From NCBI GenBank assembly GCA_000697665.1, contig KL197710.1, positions 1,711,036 to 1,775,035 on the forward strand: DNA of 64,000 bases, given 5' to 3'. This document shows positions 1 through 10,273 of the stretch, piece by piece. A model generated the notes under the pieces. It worked only from the letters and a program-made list of their open reading frames with translations. It was not told the origin of the DNA and searched no databases. Position 1 is the stretch's first letter; the number at the start of each line of letters is the position of its first letter. Origin of the DNA: Jaapia argillacea MUCL 33604. Lineage: Eukaryota > Basidiomycota > Agaricomycetes > Jaapiales > Jaapiaceae. Made by a program: the position numbers and the translations under genes.

Positions 1-3000
1 ACGCCCCCCCTGCAGCCAAGCTTTTTGCTGCCCAGACTTTTCGTACGAAGGTCCGCCATCGGTTCAGTTCGCTTTTTGTGCCACCATCTTGATCCTTGTG
101 CCCAGGTCACATACGACATCAACCAAGTTGATGATGCCAACTTACCCGCTCTGCGAGACACCTTGATCACGGCTCTTCAGCACTATCATAATGGCCCTCG
201 CACGATCATGATACAGATATGCTTAGCCCTGTCTGGGCTTGCGCTACAGTTTCCATCCTGGAGCAACCCCGTCCAGTCGATGATCGATGTATTCGGAAAG
301 AATCCTCCCACAGTTCCTGCGCTCCTCCATTTCCTGGCGATCCTACCTGAAGAGTTGACCACCAACACCAAAATACCCGTCACAGTCAGTGGCTACATTC
401 ACTCCCCCCCCCCGACTCTCAGATCCTGATCCCCTGGATAGGATGATGAATATAGAGAGAGGGCCAACAACATACTAACGGTTAATGCTGAACAAGTTTT
501 GGACTTGCTGTCCATGTATATCCAGGCTCCTGGTACGTTAGGTATACTCGCTTCTGTGACGGAATCTCATGATTTTTTAGGGGTGACCCATGTTATTCAA
601 GCGCAGGTGTTCAACTGCTTGCGCAGCTGGTTGGTGGCAGGGGAGATTTCGGCTATGTCGCTCGCCGGAACACCTCTTCTTGGCTACTCGTTCGAGGCAC
701 TCTCGTCCGAGGAGCTATTCGACCCCGCTGTAGACGTCATCTGCGACCTGATACACGAGACGCAAGAGATTGACGAGAACATGCAAGTAATTGAAGCCAT
801 TGTTCCGCGGGTCATCGCTTTGAGGCCTCGACTGGCAGAGTGCAAAGATGACCCCGAGAAGATCAAAGGGTACGCCCGTATCTTCACTGAAGCGGGCGAG
901 ACATATCGTCTCCTCCTTCTCCAGCACACCGAATCCTTCTTCCCCATCGTCGAGGCAATAGGCGAGTGCTCGGCATACCCCGATTTGGATATCGTTCCAA
1001 TTACATTCCACTTCTGGATGCGACTGGCGCAGAGTATTGGAAAGAAGCCTTCGGTATCGCCGCTCTTCCAAGACGCGTACAAGGCTCTCATGACAGTCAT
1101 CATTGGGCACCTCCACTTCCCAACCGACCCAGGGGCGATGACGGGACAAGAAGCCGACAGCTTTCGTGGTTTCAGGCATGTTATGGGCGATACCCTCAAA
1201 GACTGCTGTTTTGTTCTTGGGACCGATACTTGTCTTTTGACCGCATACGAAGTCATTCACGCTGCGTTAGCCAGAGGCCCTAATGTTTCTTGGCAGGAGA
1301 TTGAAGCGCCACTCTTCTCAATGAGATCCATGGGAGCAGAAATTGACCCACGGGATGACAAAGCCGTGCCGAAGATCATGGATCTTATCCCCTCACTCCC
1401 TAACCACCCGAAGATTCGATACGCTGCTCTCCTCATCATCTCGCGATATACTGAATGGATCAACCTCCACCCCGAATACATTCAGTACCAGCTCCAGTAC
1501 ATTTCCGCTGGGTTCGACGACCCCATCCAGGAGGTTAATGCGGCGGCTGGTCAGGCCCTGAAGTATATGTGTCAGGATTGTAAGAGAGTAAATCCCTTCA
1601 TCCCTCATAAGATGATCTTCTTTCTCTAACTATGCCACGTACCAGCACTTGATCGAATTCCTGCCCCAACTTCACACCTTCCTGAGCTCCTCGGGTTCCA
1701 AACTTGCGCAAGAAGACAAGATTCAGGTTTACGAGGCCATCGCCTACGTGATCTCAGCTATGCCAATGGAGCAGGCTGCGCAATCTTTGCGTACCTTCTC
1801 TATGGACATACTTGCCCATGTTCATGCCTTAGCAATGAAGCCCACGCGAGCCACTAAGCAAGAATTGGATGACGTTTGCAGTGAGTATAATCTCAAATCA
1901 TCAACGGATTGCACCCTGATTGGGTGCGTCATAGGTGGTCTTGAAAACCTAGAGATCATGCTGCATGTCATCCAAACGTTTGGGGATGAACTCCCATCTT
2001 CCTGCCGAAACACTTGCCAAGAGGCGTGGTCCATCTTCGATCCCTTCCTCGCCAAGTACGGATCTGAATTCGAGATTTCAGAGCGAGTGACGCGAGTTTT
2101 CCGCCACTCGCTACATTTCTTCGGGGTCGGGGTATTACCCACCGCGGCCTCTGTGGTGTCAAGAATGTCGATCGCGTTCGAGGCTACCGGTTTCCCTAGT
2201 TATCTGTGGATTGCGGGCAAGGTCATCGGTCGCTTTGGCAATGAGGAAGATCCTGCTCTACGCGGTGCCTACAGGGATGTTTATGAACGCTCAACCGCGA
2301 AACTCGTATCCATGCTCCAACAAAAGGCACCCCGAGATATGCCCGACGGTGTGTTATCATATTTTCCACACCAATCACGCTGTGTGATCTCTCACATTGC
2401 TCTGACAGTCTTGGAGGATTACCTACGAATGCTTCTGCAAATGATCGAGTTCACTCCCGATATCTTATTCCAGTCTTCAGTATTCCCACTGGCATTCCGC
2501 GTAGCCATGGCGGCCCTCACCCTCGTCCATACTGAAATCGTCTTCGCAGCGTTGGATTTCATACGTGCCATCCTGACCCACGACTGCCTATCGCCACCTT
2601 CTAATGTGATTCCACCGCCGAAATTCCCACTGTATGCGGAGGCTATCCGGCCCGTGGTTGAGAAGGAGGGTATGGAACTGGTTGGTTGTTTGCTGACGGG
2701 TCTTGTCGGAGACTTCCCTGAGGAGTCAACTTCCATCGTCGTGACGATCTTCCGAATGCTGGCGGGTCTGTGGCCCTCTCAGGTGCTTGTATGGTTGCCC
2801 TCGGTGCTGCAGCAACTACCTCTGGCAACAGCGCCTGGCCAAGCAAAAGCACAGTTTCTCGCAGACGTGAATAGGTACGTGCTTATCGTTTGTGTCTACT
2901 GATCGACGCCTCAAATCAGCTTCTTTACAGCGCGATCAATGCGAAGGAGCCTGATAAAGTGAAATACGCCATTCTCGCCCTTCATCGTGCATCAAGAAGG

Positions 3001-3039
3001 GCGCGGGATCGGCGGAGGGTGGGACCATTGGATCAATGA
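1..3039 (+). CDS. MTR10: Transportin-3/MTR10-like importin-beta nuclear import receptor (5' truncated by window edge)
   Basis: Karyopherin-beta family receptor; the MTR10/TNPO3 group imports SR-type mRNA-binding proteins and acts in RanGTP-dependent nucleocytoplasmic transport. Exons I place: <3-50, 106-384, 442-532, 581-1587, 1646-1880, 1935-2348, 2409-2874, 2931-3039; all seven introns are GT-AG, 48-60 nt, and phases agree. The opening exon reads KLFAAQTFRTKV, the importin N-terminal signature, followed by the conserved run LALSGLALQFPSW. The middle matches the TNPO3 segment around AAAGQALKYMCQDCKR. The C-terminus is short and basic (ASRRARDRRRVGPLDQ). Two introns (1881-1934, 2349-2408) have lengths divisible by three and lack stops, so a long open frame runs through them and would mislead a simple ORF caller. 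Only the first few dozen residues are missing. Certain as a beta-importin, likely as the TNPO3/MTR10 subgroup. Confidence 0.9.
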
Positions 3040-3356
3040 AGGGCATAAAGTCTAGAAGAAGTTATCTTTCAACCGTATGGTGTACTAGTCGTATATGATT
3101 GCAAACCGTAGAAATACTCTATATACTATGTGTTTTTTTTGCCTGCTCCTGGGTTCTGCTCAAACACCGGGAGATGACATTAGGCGTAGGGACCCGGAAC
3201 CGTTGACATGTTAATTGCCACGTTCGAGGAAACATGAGTAAACTTTGTGATCCCTCTGGTAAGCATCCTCACGAGTTTTCCCCACACCGTCACATATATC
3301 CAGCCCCAACTCGCCAGTTCATCTTTGTCGGCCTAGAGCCCTTTACTGCTGCTACA

Positions 3357-4789
3357 ATGCTCTCTCGTGCTGGTCGATCTTTGGCAAATGGAGGTGCGAT
3401 CAACTACACCTTGATCTTGGCTTTTTGTTAGATCTGACAGGACATCTTCGAAGCAGGACGTCGGACTTTCTCCCAATCTGCTACTCGAAGAAGTTATGAC
3501 GATACCATCGAAAATTTGCGGATACACAAGGACACAAAAGTCTTGTGCCAAGGAATGACCGGAAAGACGGTCAGTGACCATTTGTGAGCCCAGGGACGCG
3601 GTCAGTTCTGACATAGTCTCTTAGGGTACTTTCCACATCCGGGAAGCATTGGCGTACGGGACGAAGATGGTTGGAGGTGTATCGCCCAGCAAAGCTGGTC
3701 AGACACATCTTGGTCTTCCCATCTTTGGTACTGTTGCAGAGGTGAGTGGAGAGGCTTTCACTTGTTTTTTCCCCCCTTTTGACGCGTCATCTTCAGGCTG
3801 TGAGAGAGGCAAAGCCCGACGCCACTGTTCTCTACGTCCCTCCTCCTACAGCGGCTGATGCCATTCTCGAAGCCATCGAAAACGAGATTGGTTTGATTGT
3901 CTGCATCACGGAAGGAATCCCACAAGCCGACGAGATTAAAGTTAGTTCCATTTGTTTGTGTTTCCCTTCCTTATCCATGAACCACCTATTAGGTTTATCA
4001 TGCCCTCAAAAGCCAATCTAAATCCCGTCTGGTTGGTCCTAACTGCCCCGGGATCATCAACCCAGAAGGTTGCAAGATGGGTATTCAACCTGGCGCCATT
4101 CATAAACCTGGCAAGATCGGTACGGTGTATCATTATTTCTAAGTAGTGCCTGTCCTTACACTATTCCAAGGAATTGTTTCACGCTCCGGAACTTTGACCT
4201 ACGAGGCTGTGGCTCAAACAACAGATGTGGGACTGGGTCAGAGTCTTTGTGTTGGCATTGGTGGCGATCCATTCCCTGGCACAAAGCATGTGGACGTACT
4301 CAAGGTCTTCTTGGAGGATGACAGGACTGAGGGTGCGCGTCCACGAGCCAACCTTCCCTAGGTCCCCCACTCACAAACTTTACATGTAGGCATCGTCCTT
4401 ATTGGTGAAATTGGTGGATCCATGGAGGAAGAGGCTGCGGAGTATTTGGAGCAGTACAACAAGACTCGCGCAAAGCCCAAGCCTGTTGTGGGCTTCATTG
4501 CAGGTCGCACTGCTCCTCCGGGACGTCGCATGGGTCACGCGGGAGCCATCATCTCCGGAGGAAAGGGTACGTGATTCATCCACCGTTGCCGATTTCTTGA
4601 ACTGAGTGATTTCTTCTGTACAGGTGCGGCCTCAGACAAGGTTGCTGCTCTCCAAAGGGCTGGTGCCTACGTTGTTGAAAGTCCTGCACAGATCGGTCCC
4701 ATGATGCTCAAGGCAAGCCTGCACTATTTAAATTTCGACTGGAGTCTCATCAGTCTGTTTAGGCGATGCAAGCGGCAGGGCTCGCGTAA
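3357..4789 (+). CDS. LSC1: Succinyl-CoA ligase (ADP/GDP-forming) alpha subunit, mitochondrial
   Basis: TCA-cycle enzyme subunit that carries the phosphohistidine and interconverts succinyl-CoA and succinate with substrate-level phosphorylation in the matrix. Exons 3357-3393, 3457-3569, 3625-3741, 3797-3940, 3993-4119, 4171-4332, 4390-4566, 4624-4712, 4763-4789 give 330 residues in perfect frame. The N-terminus [19 protein letters not shown] is an arginine-rich mitochondrial presequence. Visible motifs: [12 protein letters not shown] (CoA-binding), [35 protein letters not shown], and [12 protein letters not shown] with the catalytic histidine. The last intron (4713-4762) starts with GC rather than GT, and the last exon is only 27 nt (AMQAAGLA, stop). 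An upstream ATG at 3234 opens only a short reading frame and I do not use it. Confidence 0.95.
4713..4762 (+). other. GC-AG intron in LSC1
   Basis: A 50-nt intron with donor AG|GCAAGC and acceptor TTTAG. Splicing joins ...GPMMLK to AMQAAGLA and a stop, the usual end of the alpha subunit. No GT donor gives the family C-terminus. Confidence 0.85.
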
Positions 4790-4906
4790 CACTAGACTAG
4801 ATATCTTTCTGTGGATTTTCTTTCTTGTACAAATCTGTTTACGTAATGTCCTAACCTACCTGCTGCCTTTCATTCCTTCATTATCATACCCAAATCTCGC
4901 AAAAGA

Positions 4907-5809
4907 ATGTCGTCAGAATACACGCCTTCTCTTGCTTTTCATAACGCTGCTGCTTACCTCTCGAATGCATCATCCTTGTCAAAGGTCTCAAACGATACGA
5001 AGCTGGAGGTCGACACCCTGCTCTAACTCCGTTGCTTAATTTGCACTGACGTGTTCGTTAGTTGTATGGTTTGTTCAAATGTCTGACAGTATCCTCAAGT
5101 CCAAATTCATCCCGCCCGTCGATATTTGATTTCACCGGACGTGCCAAATGGGACGCATGGAGCTCTGCCGGAAAGACCTTTGGCAATCGTCTTGTTGATG
5201 CCGAGGCCAGATACCTAGAGATCGCGGCAAGTTTGGGGTGGAGGGATCAACCTATCGCAACTCCACCCAGCTTAGGTAAAAAGGGAGAGGAAGAGGAAGA
5301 GATAGACTGGGATGACGAGAGCCCACCCCAAAACAGAGGGACAGGTGCGGGCGGGGGAGGTGGTGGTATGGGAGCCACTGTGAGTTCCGTTGCACCTCCA
5401 CCATTGGGTGAAGATGCGGACACTGTCCATGGGATCGCACTCTCTGGCGACGTTGCGGAACTGAAGGGGTTCCTCGACGCGCATCCTGAAGTTGATCTCA
5501 ATGAACGAGACGAGTTTGTGAGTCCAGGGGAAACAGTTGCTTGATATCTGCAAGCTTATCGAAGACATGATCGCAGGGGTACACTCCTCTTCACCTGGCT
5601 TGCGATCGGGGCAACACCATCATGGTCCAAGAACTACTGAGAAAAGGTGTTGACCAAAATGTGAAGGTGCGATCAAGGTGTCAAACGAGTCACATCTCCT
5701 CGTCATTGACCGTCGTTGTCAGGATGCGGACGAGTTCACAGCTATTGAGCTGGCAAGAGTAGCTGGTCACGAAGACATTGTCGCAATTTTGGAGAAGCCT
5801 GACAGTTGA
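4907..5809 (+). CDS. Acyl-CoA-binding domain / ankyrin-repeat protein (ACBD6-like)
   Basis: Exons 4907-5008, 5062-5517, 5577-5666, 5723-5809 encode 244 residues. The N-terminal about 100 residues form an acyl-CoA-binding domain: FHNAAAYLSNASSL, KLELYGLFK, and RPSIFDFTGRAKWDAW with the conserved ligand-contacting tyrosine, lysine and tryptophan. An acidic stretch (GEEEEEIDWDDE) and a glycine-rich linker (GTGAGGGGGGMG) follow. The C-terminal third holds ankyrin repeats (GYTPLHLACDRGNTIMVQEL; DEFTAIELARVAGHEDIV). This order is that of ACBD6, which binds long-chain acyl-CoA and, in animals, supports N-myristoylation. It is probably cytosolic, as no targeting signal is seen. The start lies 117 bp after the LSC1 stop, so the two genes are tightly packed on the same strand. 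Confidence 0.9.
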
Positions 5810-6019
5810 TTCTTCCTTTCGCCGCGCAGCATCGACATGGCTTTGCTGAACATGAGTGAAGATTAGAGGAAAGGAAGTAGCACCGAGTCATTGTATAATA
5901 GCAGTCCTCGACCTGCCACGCTCCACTAGCACAACCTTTCCATCCTCTCGGAGTTTGTCCGACCTATCACTAGCACCCAACCTGCGGCCAACGCTGACTC
6001 CATAGCGGCAGGATATCTA

Positions 6020-6460
6020 TCATGAAGTCGAGGGCTGAGCTGGAGACTGAGCCTGTGTCTGGACCTGAGGCTGAACAGGCTTCGGTTTTAACTTCTTCAG
6101 AGCAGCTAAAGGACCGAGCGCCTTTGGATGATACTTTGAGTTGGGAGGGATGATTTGACCCTGAGGCGTTCCATCAGGGACGAATGAAGCTGATGAGGGG
6201 GAAACACTGTTGGTACTCACCATCTCCAATAGACGCACTACCGGCTTGCTTGGAAGGGCTCCAACTCCCAACCAATACTTTATTCTATCAACACTCCATT
6301 GAACCGACTTGTACGGTTGACCAGACTGCAGTCGGGGGTCAAAGATACCCAACATCTCTATGGGTTTTGCGTCGCGTCGCCTCCGTATATCAATGGCCAC
6401 CAGATGGAAGATTTTGTCATGGCGTCGGCCTTTCATCGACAGGCGTAGACGAACCGTCAT
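6020..6460 (-). CDS. MRPS16: Mitochondrial ribosomal protein bS16m
   Basis: A 146-residue single-exon protein. The first about 85 residues are a typical bacterial-type S16: MTVRLRLSMKGRRHDKIFH, VAIDIRRRRDAKPIEMLG, YKSVQWSVDRIKYWLGVGA, LPSKPVVRLLEM. A 60-residue tail follows (ALGPLAALKKLKPKP then glutamine/proline-rich), as in fungal mitoribosomal versions. It is a small-subunit protein of the mitochondrial ribosome. I start at the ATG at 6460 (context ACCATGAC) rather than the in-frame ATG at 6493, because the S16 fold begins right there. A 31-nt GT...AG stretch at 6190-6220 looks like an intron but removing it breaks the frame. Confidence 0.88.
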   Translation of the reverse strand: MTVRLRLSMKGRRHDKIFHLVAIDIRRRRDAKPIEMLGIFDPRLQSGQPYKSVQWSVDRIKYWLGVGALPSKPVVRLLEMVSTNSVSPSSASFVPDGTPQGQIIPPNSKYHPKALGPLAALKKLKPKPVQPQVQTQAQSPAQPSTS

Positions 6461-6766
6461 GGTTGGGAGTGGTAAGGAGGGTGGGAATTTCAAATGTACA
6501 GAAATTTGGTGCTTGGTCGAAAGTCAGAGTCGAACCCCCCATCATTCAACTGCACTCAACTACAAGCGTTCAGCTCTGATATTCTACTTGTTCAAACAAA
6601 CTGAGAGAAACGCTCTTGCGTTACAAAAAAGGGATTGAAGCAGCTGTCTCTTCCCTGGGCAAGTAAGGAATATCTTGTTTCAACTGAATCAACACCTCCC
6701 AATCACTTCTAGAGTTCCGGAGACCGAGAAGAATAAGGAGCGGATTGCCCTTGTTGACCGCGCCGC
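6461..6766. other. Intergenic: bS16m 5' region and LSM5 3' region
   Basis: About 300 bp that must hold the bS16m promoter and LSM5 3' UTR. A TTCGA-containing stretch near 6520-6535 resembles a tRNA T-loop on the minus strand, but no acceptor, D or anticodon stems can be folded around it. I see no gene. Confidence 0.5.
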
Positions 6767-7248
6767 TCATTCTTCGGGGCCGCTGCTTCCGGGTATCAAC
6801 TAGGGAAATGAACTGTTAAGAGGAGATCATCATCCTTACGACGGACGTACCATGCAAATATTGTTGCCGTTAAGGAGAGTTTGATTCAGTTTCGTCTTCT
6901 TCGTACCCTCAGGCGTTGTCTCACTGGGAGGTGAATAGTTCAGCCCGAGGTTACGATATGAAACGGCAAAACACTGCGAACTATTCTGTTACATCCTCGA
7001 GTACCATGTCTGAGAGATCACAGATAAATGGTCGCCGGAGAACACCTGAACTGAACTGAACACATACTGACGAAATCATCAAATCCGAGGAGAGTCCCAG
7101 AGAACTCGCGTTCGTTCTTCATAATGACCCATATCCGAGAGCCAATACACCTATCGATGAGTTCTGATCACATCTATGATGGTTACTAGGAGTTGTCAGC
7201 AGGACAAGGAGAAACAATCCAACCTAGAGGTAGAATTTGAGACGCCAT
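6767..7248 (-). CDS. LSM5: U6 snRNA-associated Sm-like protein LSm5
   Basis: A small gene broken into five exons: 7224-7248, 7068-7163, 6982-7009, 6851-6923, 6767-6799 (minus order), giving 84 residues with all phases compatible. The protein starts [20 protein letters not shown] and carries Sm motif 1 ([17 protein letters not shown]) and Sm motif 2 ([13 protein letters not shown]), ending SSGPEE, which is diagnostic of LSm5. It is part of the LSm2-8 ring on U6 snRNA (splicing, nucleus) and the LSm1-7 ring (mRNA decay, cytoplasm). Because the exons are 25-96 nt, no long open frame marks this gene. Confidence 0.93.
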
Positions 7249-7622
7249 TCGTGTCGTAGTGGTCAAGAGGAAAAGGTTAATCACAACCACACTTCTCCTT
7301 CCAGTGCATTTGCCTGAGCATGCATTCAACGACGAGGTTAAATCAACAAATGATACAACTGTGTGGAGCTAGACCTAATCTTTGATAATGTGACAAAAAA
7401 TAGTGGGGTGGTGATGCGCCTTCAGCGCGAGAGATACAATTAGCAGAAATGATGCTTTGCGTGCGATGCTGTGGTAGTGACACGCCAACGAGTGCGAAAG
7501 ATATTGCTGGGTGGAATGACTAGGGCAACAGTGTAACAGAATATAACAATCGGGAGCAGGAAACAGAGTCAGGAGTCTGGAGAGAATGGAAAGTACAGCG
7601 GAGTAGATGTATGGGAAGCCAT
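7249..7622. other. Intergenic: LSM5 promoter / importin alpha 3' region
   Basis: Between the LSM5 start and the importin alpha stop. Long antisense frames enter from importin alpha, but none has coding character. I see nothing else. Confidence 0.5.
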
Positions 7623-9500
7623 TTACTGGCCGAAGTTGAAACCGCCTTGGGGGGCGTTGATGTCCGAGTGGAACTGTGAAAGGGACGAGAGTCAGAACTG
7701 ATAAACGAAAGGATGTTGAACGTCGAACATACCGCGAACGCGCCGGCGGCATCAAAGCTGGGGGCACCAATCCCAGCATCGACTTCCTCCTCGTCGGGGA
7801 AATATTTATCCATGATATTGAACGCCTTCTTGTAGATCTCCAGGTTGTCGTGCTGCTGGAGGTTGTGGATGGTCACCATTCCGCCAGCTTCCTCAACATA
7901 CAAGGCATATTGGTTCACGGCGCCAGGTCCTGCAGCCTGCTTGTCCATTTCCCCAACTTTCAAGATGTTGTCGAGACCATCCAAGGCGACCTGAATGATC
8001 TTGTTGTCCATCATCGTGAGCAGGTCGCACAAGGGTTTGATGCAGCCTTGGGACACAAGATAACGAATTTGGGAAGGCTCCTGAAGGCCGCCCGACGTAG
8101 CGTTGGAGATAGCCCAGCAGGCTTCCTTCTTGGTCTTGAAGTCGGCGTTCTGGAGGATGTTGATAAGAGGAATGATGATATTGGCATCGATGACGGCTTG
8201 GATCTGAGGTGGCGAACCGGCGGTGACATTGGAAATCGTCCAGCAGGCTTCTTTCCTAATACCCTCCTTGGGAGAGGACAACAGGGAAAGCAAGGCGGGC
8301 AGAGCACCTGACGCGATGACAACTTGAGTCTGAAGGTCGTCGCCAGTGACAATGTTGCCGATTGAGCGAAGGGCGGGGGTTTGGACAGATGTAGAGGGGT
8401 GCATGAGGAGATCGACAAGCCTCCTGCAAACCCCCGACTCAATGACAGCCTGGATTTTGTCGTTCGAGCCATCAGACAAGTAGGAGATGGCCCAGCAGGC
8501 ATCGATGAGAATCTCATCGTCCAAAGAGTAGATCAACTTGGTTAGGACCGTCAAAGCAGGCGAAATCTGGATAGAATAGAAACTCAACGACGGTCGGTAG
8601 ATGCTCACGAAGCGAAGTAGACGTACCAGTTCCCAATCTGGTTGAGGAGACTTCCCTCTGCAGAAGTTGCTCAGGGTCCAGGTTGCATTCCTGAGCATAC
8701 TGAGTTTGTGGTTTTCGCTCAGGAGCGTCAACAATGGCCTGAGAGCGCCTTGCTGAAGGACATAGTCGCGACACTGGGGACTGTCTCCGGCGATGTTGCC
8801 CAAAGCCCAGACCGCCTGCTCCCGAACATCGAGTACAGGGGAGGAGAGTAAGTTGATGAACTCGGGAACAGCGTTGGAGTTGATGACGACTTGGGTGTGC
8901 TCGGCAGTGCCGGACGCGATATTTGTGAGCGCCCATGCTGCCTCAAACTACCAGAAATTGTTATACAATGGGAAAAGAAACAGCGCCTCACGACTCACTT
9001 GAAGCAGAGAATGGTTACCACGCAGGAATTCGACGAAGCGAGGCACAACACCACACTCGATTACTTTCTCAATGGGTGGATTTTTCTCCTTTGAGAGGAG
9101 TTTTCGGAACTTGGTTGTCGCATCCAATTGCCTCTCTGGGTCGTCAGAGAAAACTCCACTTATCATATCCTCCGCAAGCTGGGAAGAAATCCATCAGTGG
9201 GTTGTTGCGACTGATCATAAAGGGCGCGAACGCGTACAGGAGTGTCCCATTGGCCGGTAGTAACCTCCTCATCGGAGTCAGCCATGTTGGAGGGCAGGAA
9301 GTTTCTCCTCTTGGAGATGTTCTCTTCCCTCTTCTGCCTCCTGATCTCAACTTGTTGCTCCTCTCGGCGACGTCTAAGGTCGTCAGGTCTGAGGGCACCC
9401 TTGTTCTTGAATTCTGCACGAGGAAGAAAAGTGAGACAAAGGTGGTGATGGAGCATCGGCATAGGCACATACCGCGTCGGCGACGTTCCTGCGTATCCAT
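7623..9500 (-). CDS. SRP1: Importin subunit alpha (karyopherin alpha, SRP1)
   Basis: Adaptor that binds classical nuclear localisation signals and hands cargo to importin beta. Exons (minus): 9473-9500, 9238-9413, 8999-9178, 8627-8947, 7733-8566, 7623-7673; 529 residues. The N-terminal IBB domain is basic and arginine-rich ([27 protein letters not shown]). About ten armadillo repeats follow, with the NLS-binding W...N ladder ([72 protein letters not shown]). The acidic C-terminal region includes [13 protein letters not shown]. The last exon encodes only [16 protein letters not shown]. With the transportin at the window start this is the second karyopherin here, but the two are not adjacent. 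Confidence 0.96.
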
Positions 9501-10273
9501 CGTGAATGAAAATTTGGAGGTTTTGGTTGTGGAAGATATGCGACACGCTCACGAAGGCTGGAAGGAAAGATTGTGCCCACTATCCGCGCTTCAAATCGTC
9601 ACATCGTGTCACGATGGTCGTGACGGCGTGACCTACTGCTTCATTGCGTCGACCCTTTGTCGGACAGGCCTGTGGCTTATTGTTGCTGCTGCTGTGCTTT
9701 TGTGCCTTTGTGCTCGTCGTGATGTAAGGGGCCCATTGACACCAAAGAATGGTCTCTGTTGTCTCGAGCTTGAAAGATGCCTGCCTCATGTCTGCTGGCG
9801 GCTTACCTTCACCCCAAATTACTCCAGTCGCCGATCACTGCGTTTGAAACTTTGAAACCGCTATCGCCCAGCTGTAGGCGTTTCGCGTTAAAAAGTCTGT
9901 CATGGAATCAACGATCGCAACATCTCACGAACTTGCACGATATGCGTGTCCTTGAGATTTCGAAGGGACCCCGTGTAGCATCGTCATCTCCTTCTCTTCA
10001 CATGCAAACTTTCTAGTAATGTGTTTGCCCTTTTAATATCTCCATTGCTCCGAGAACACCTACTGGAGTTAAGTCGAATTCTTCTTCCTTATCGGTTTGT
10101 TGACCCGTTTCATCCCCCACTCATGACCGAAGGGATGGTGTTCCGCTGATGCACTCCTCTATGACCATCTGGGGTAAGAACAACATGAGCAACGAGGACT
10201 GTTGCAATGATAGCACAGACGAGCTATATAATCCCATTATCTCCTTCTCTCACCCAGTTTGGCCCCTCTCACC
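9501..10273. other. Divergent promoter region, importin alpha / P450
   Basis: A 773-bp gap between two genes transcribed apart. It has a short GCT run near 9678-9692 and a TATA-like box close to the P450. I see no further gene. Confidence 0.5.
10225..10232 (+). promoter_or_regulatory. TATA box of the P450 gene
   Basis: TATATAAT, 49 bp upstream of the P450 start codon at 10274. A consensus TATA element this near the start suits an inducible gene; the leader would be very short. Confidence 0.45.

Noticed and set aside
684-1256. Minus-strand frames of 180-190 codons opposite the transportin gene
   Set aside because: Shadow of a conserved coding exon on the plus strand; no protein-like character.
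3234-3262. Upstream ATG before LSC1
   Set aside because: It opens a short frame unlinked to the protein; the ATG at 3357 begins a proper presequence that splices in phase.
6190-6220. 31-nt GT...AG candidate intron in the bS16m gene
   Set aside because: Too short for this genome's 48-66 nt norm, and removal shifts the frame away from the C-terminal ALGPLAALKKLKPKP segment.
6515-6560. tRNA-like T-loop (TTCGA context) on the minus strand
   Set aside because: The flanking bases do not pair as a T-stem and no acceptor, D or anticodon arms can be drawn around it; it lies in the bS16m 5' region.
7676-8311. Plus-strand frame of 211 codons
   Set aside because: Antisense of the armadillo repeats of importin alpha.
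8935-9855. Long plus-strand open frame of 306 codons over the importin alpha 5' half
   Set aside because: It is antisense to verified importin alpha exons, and its translation has no recognisable motif and covers intron sequence.
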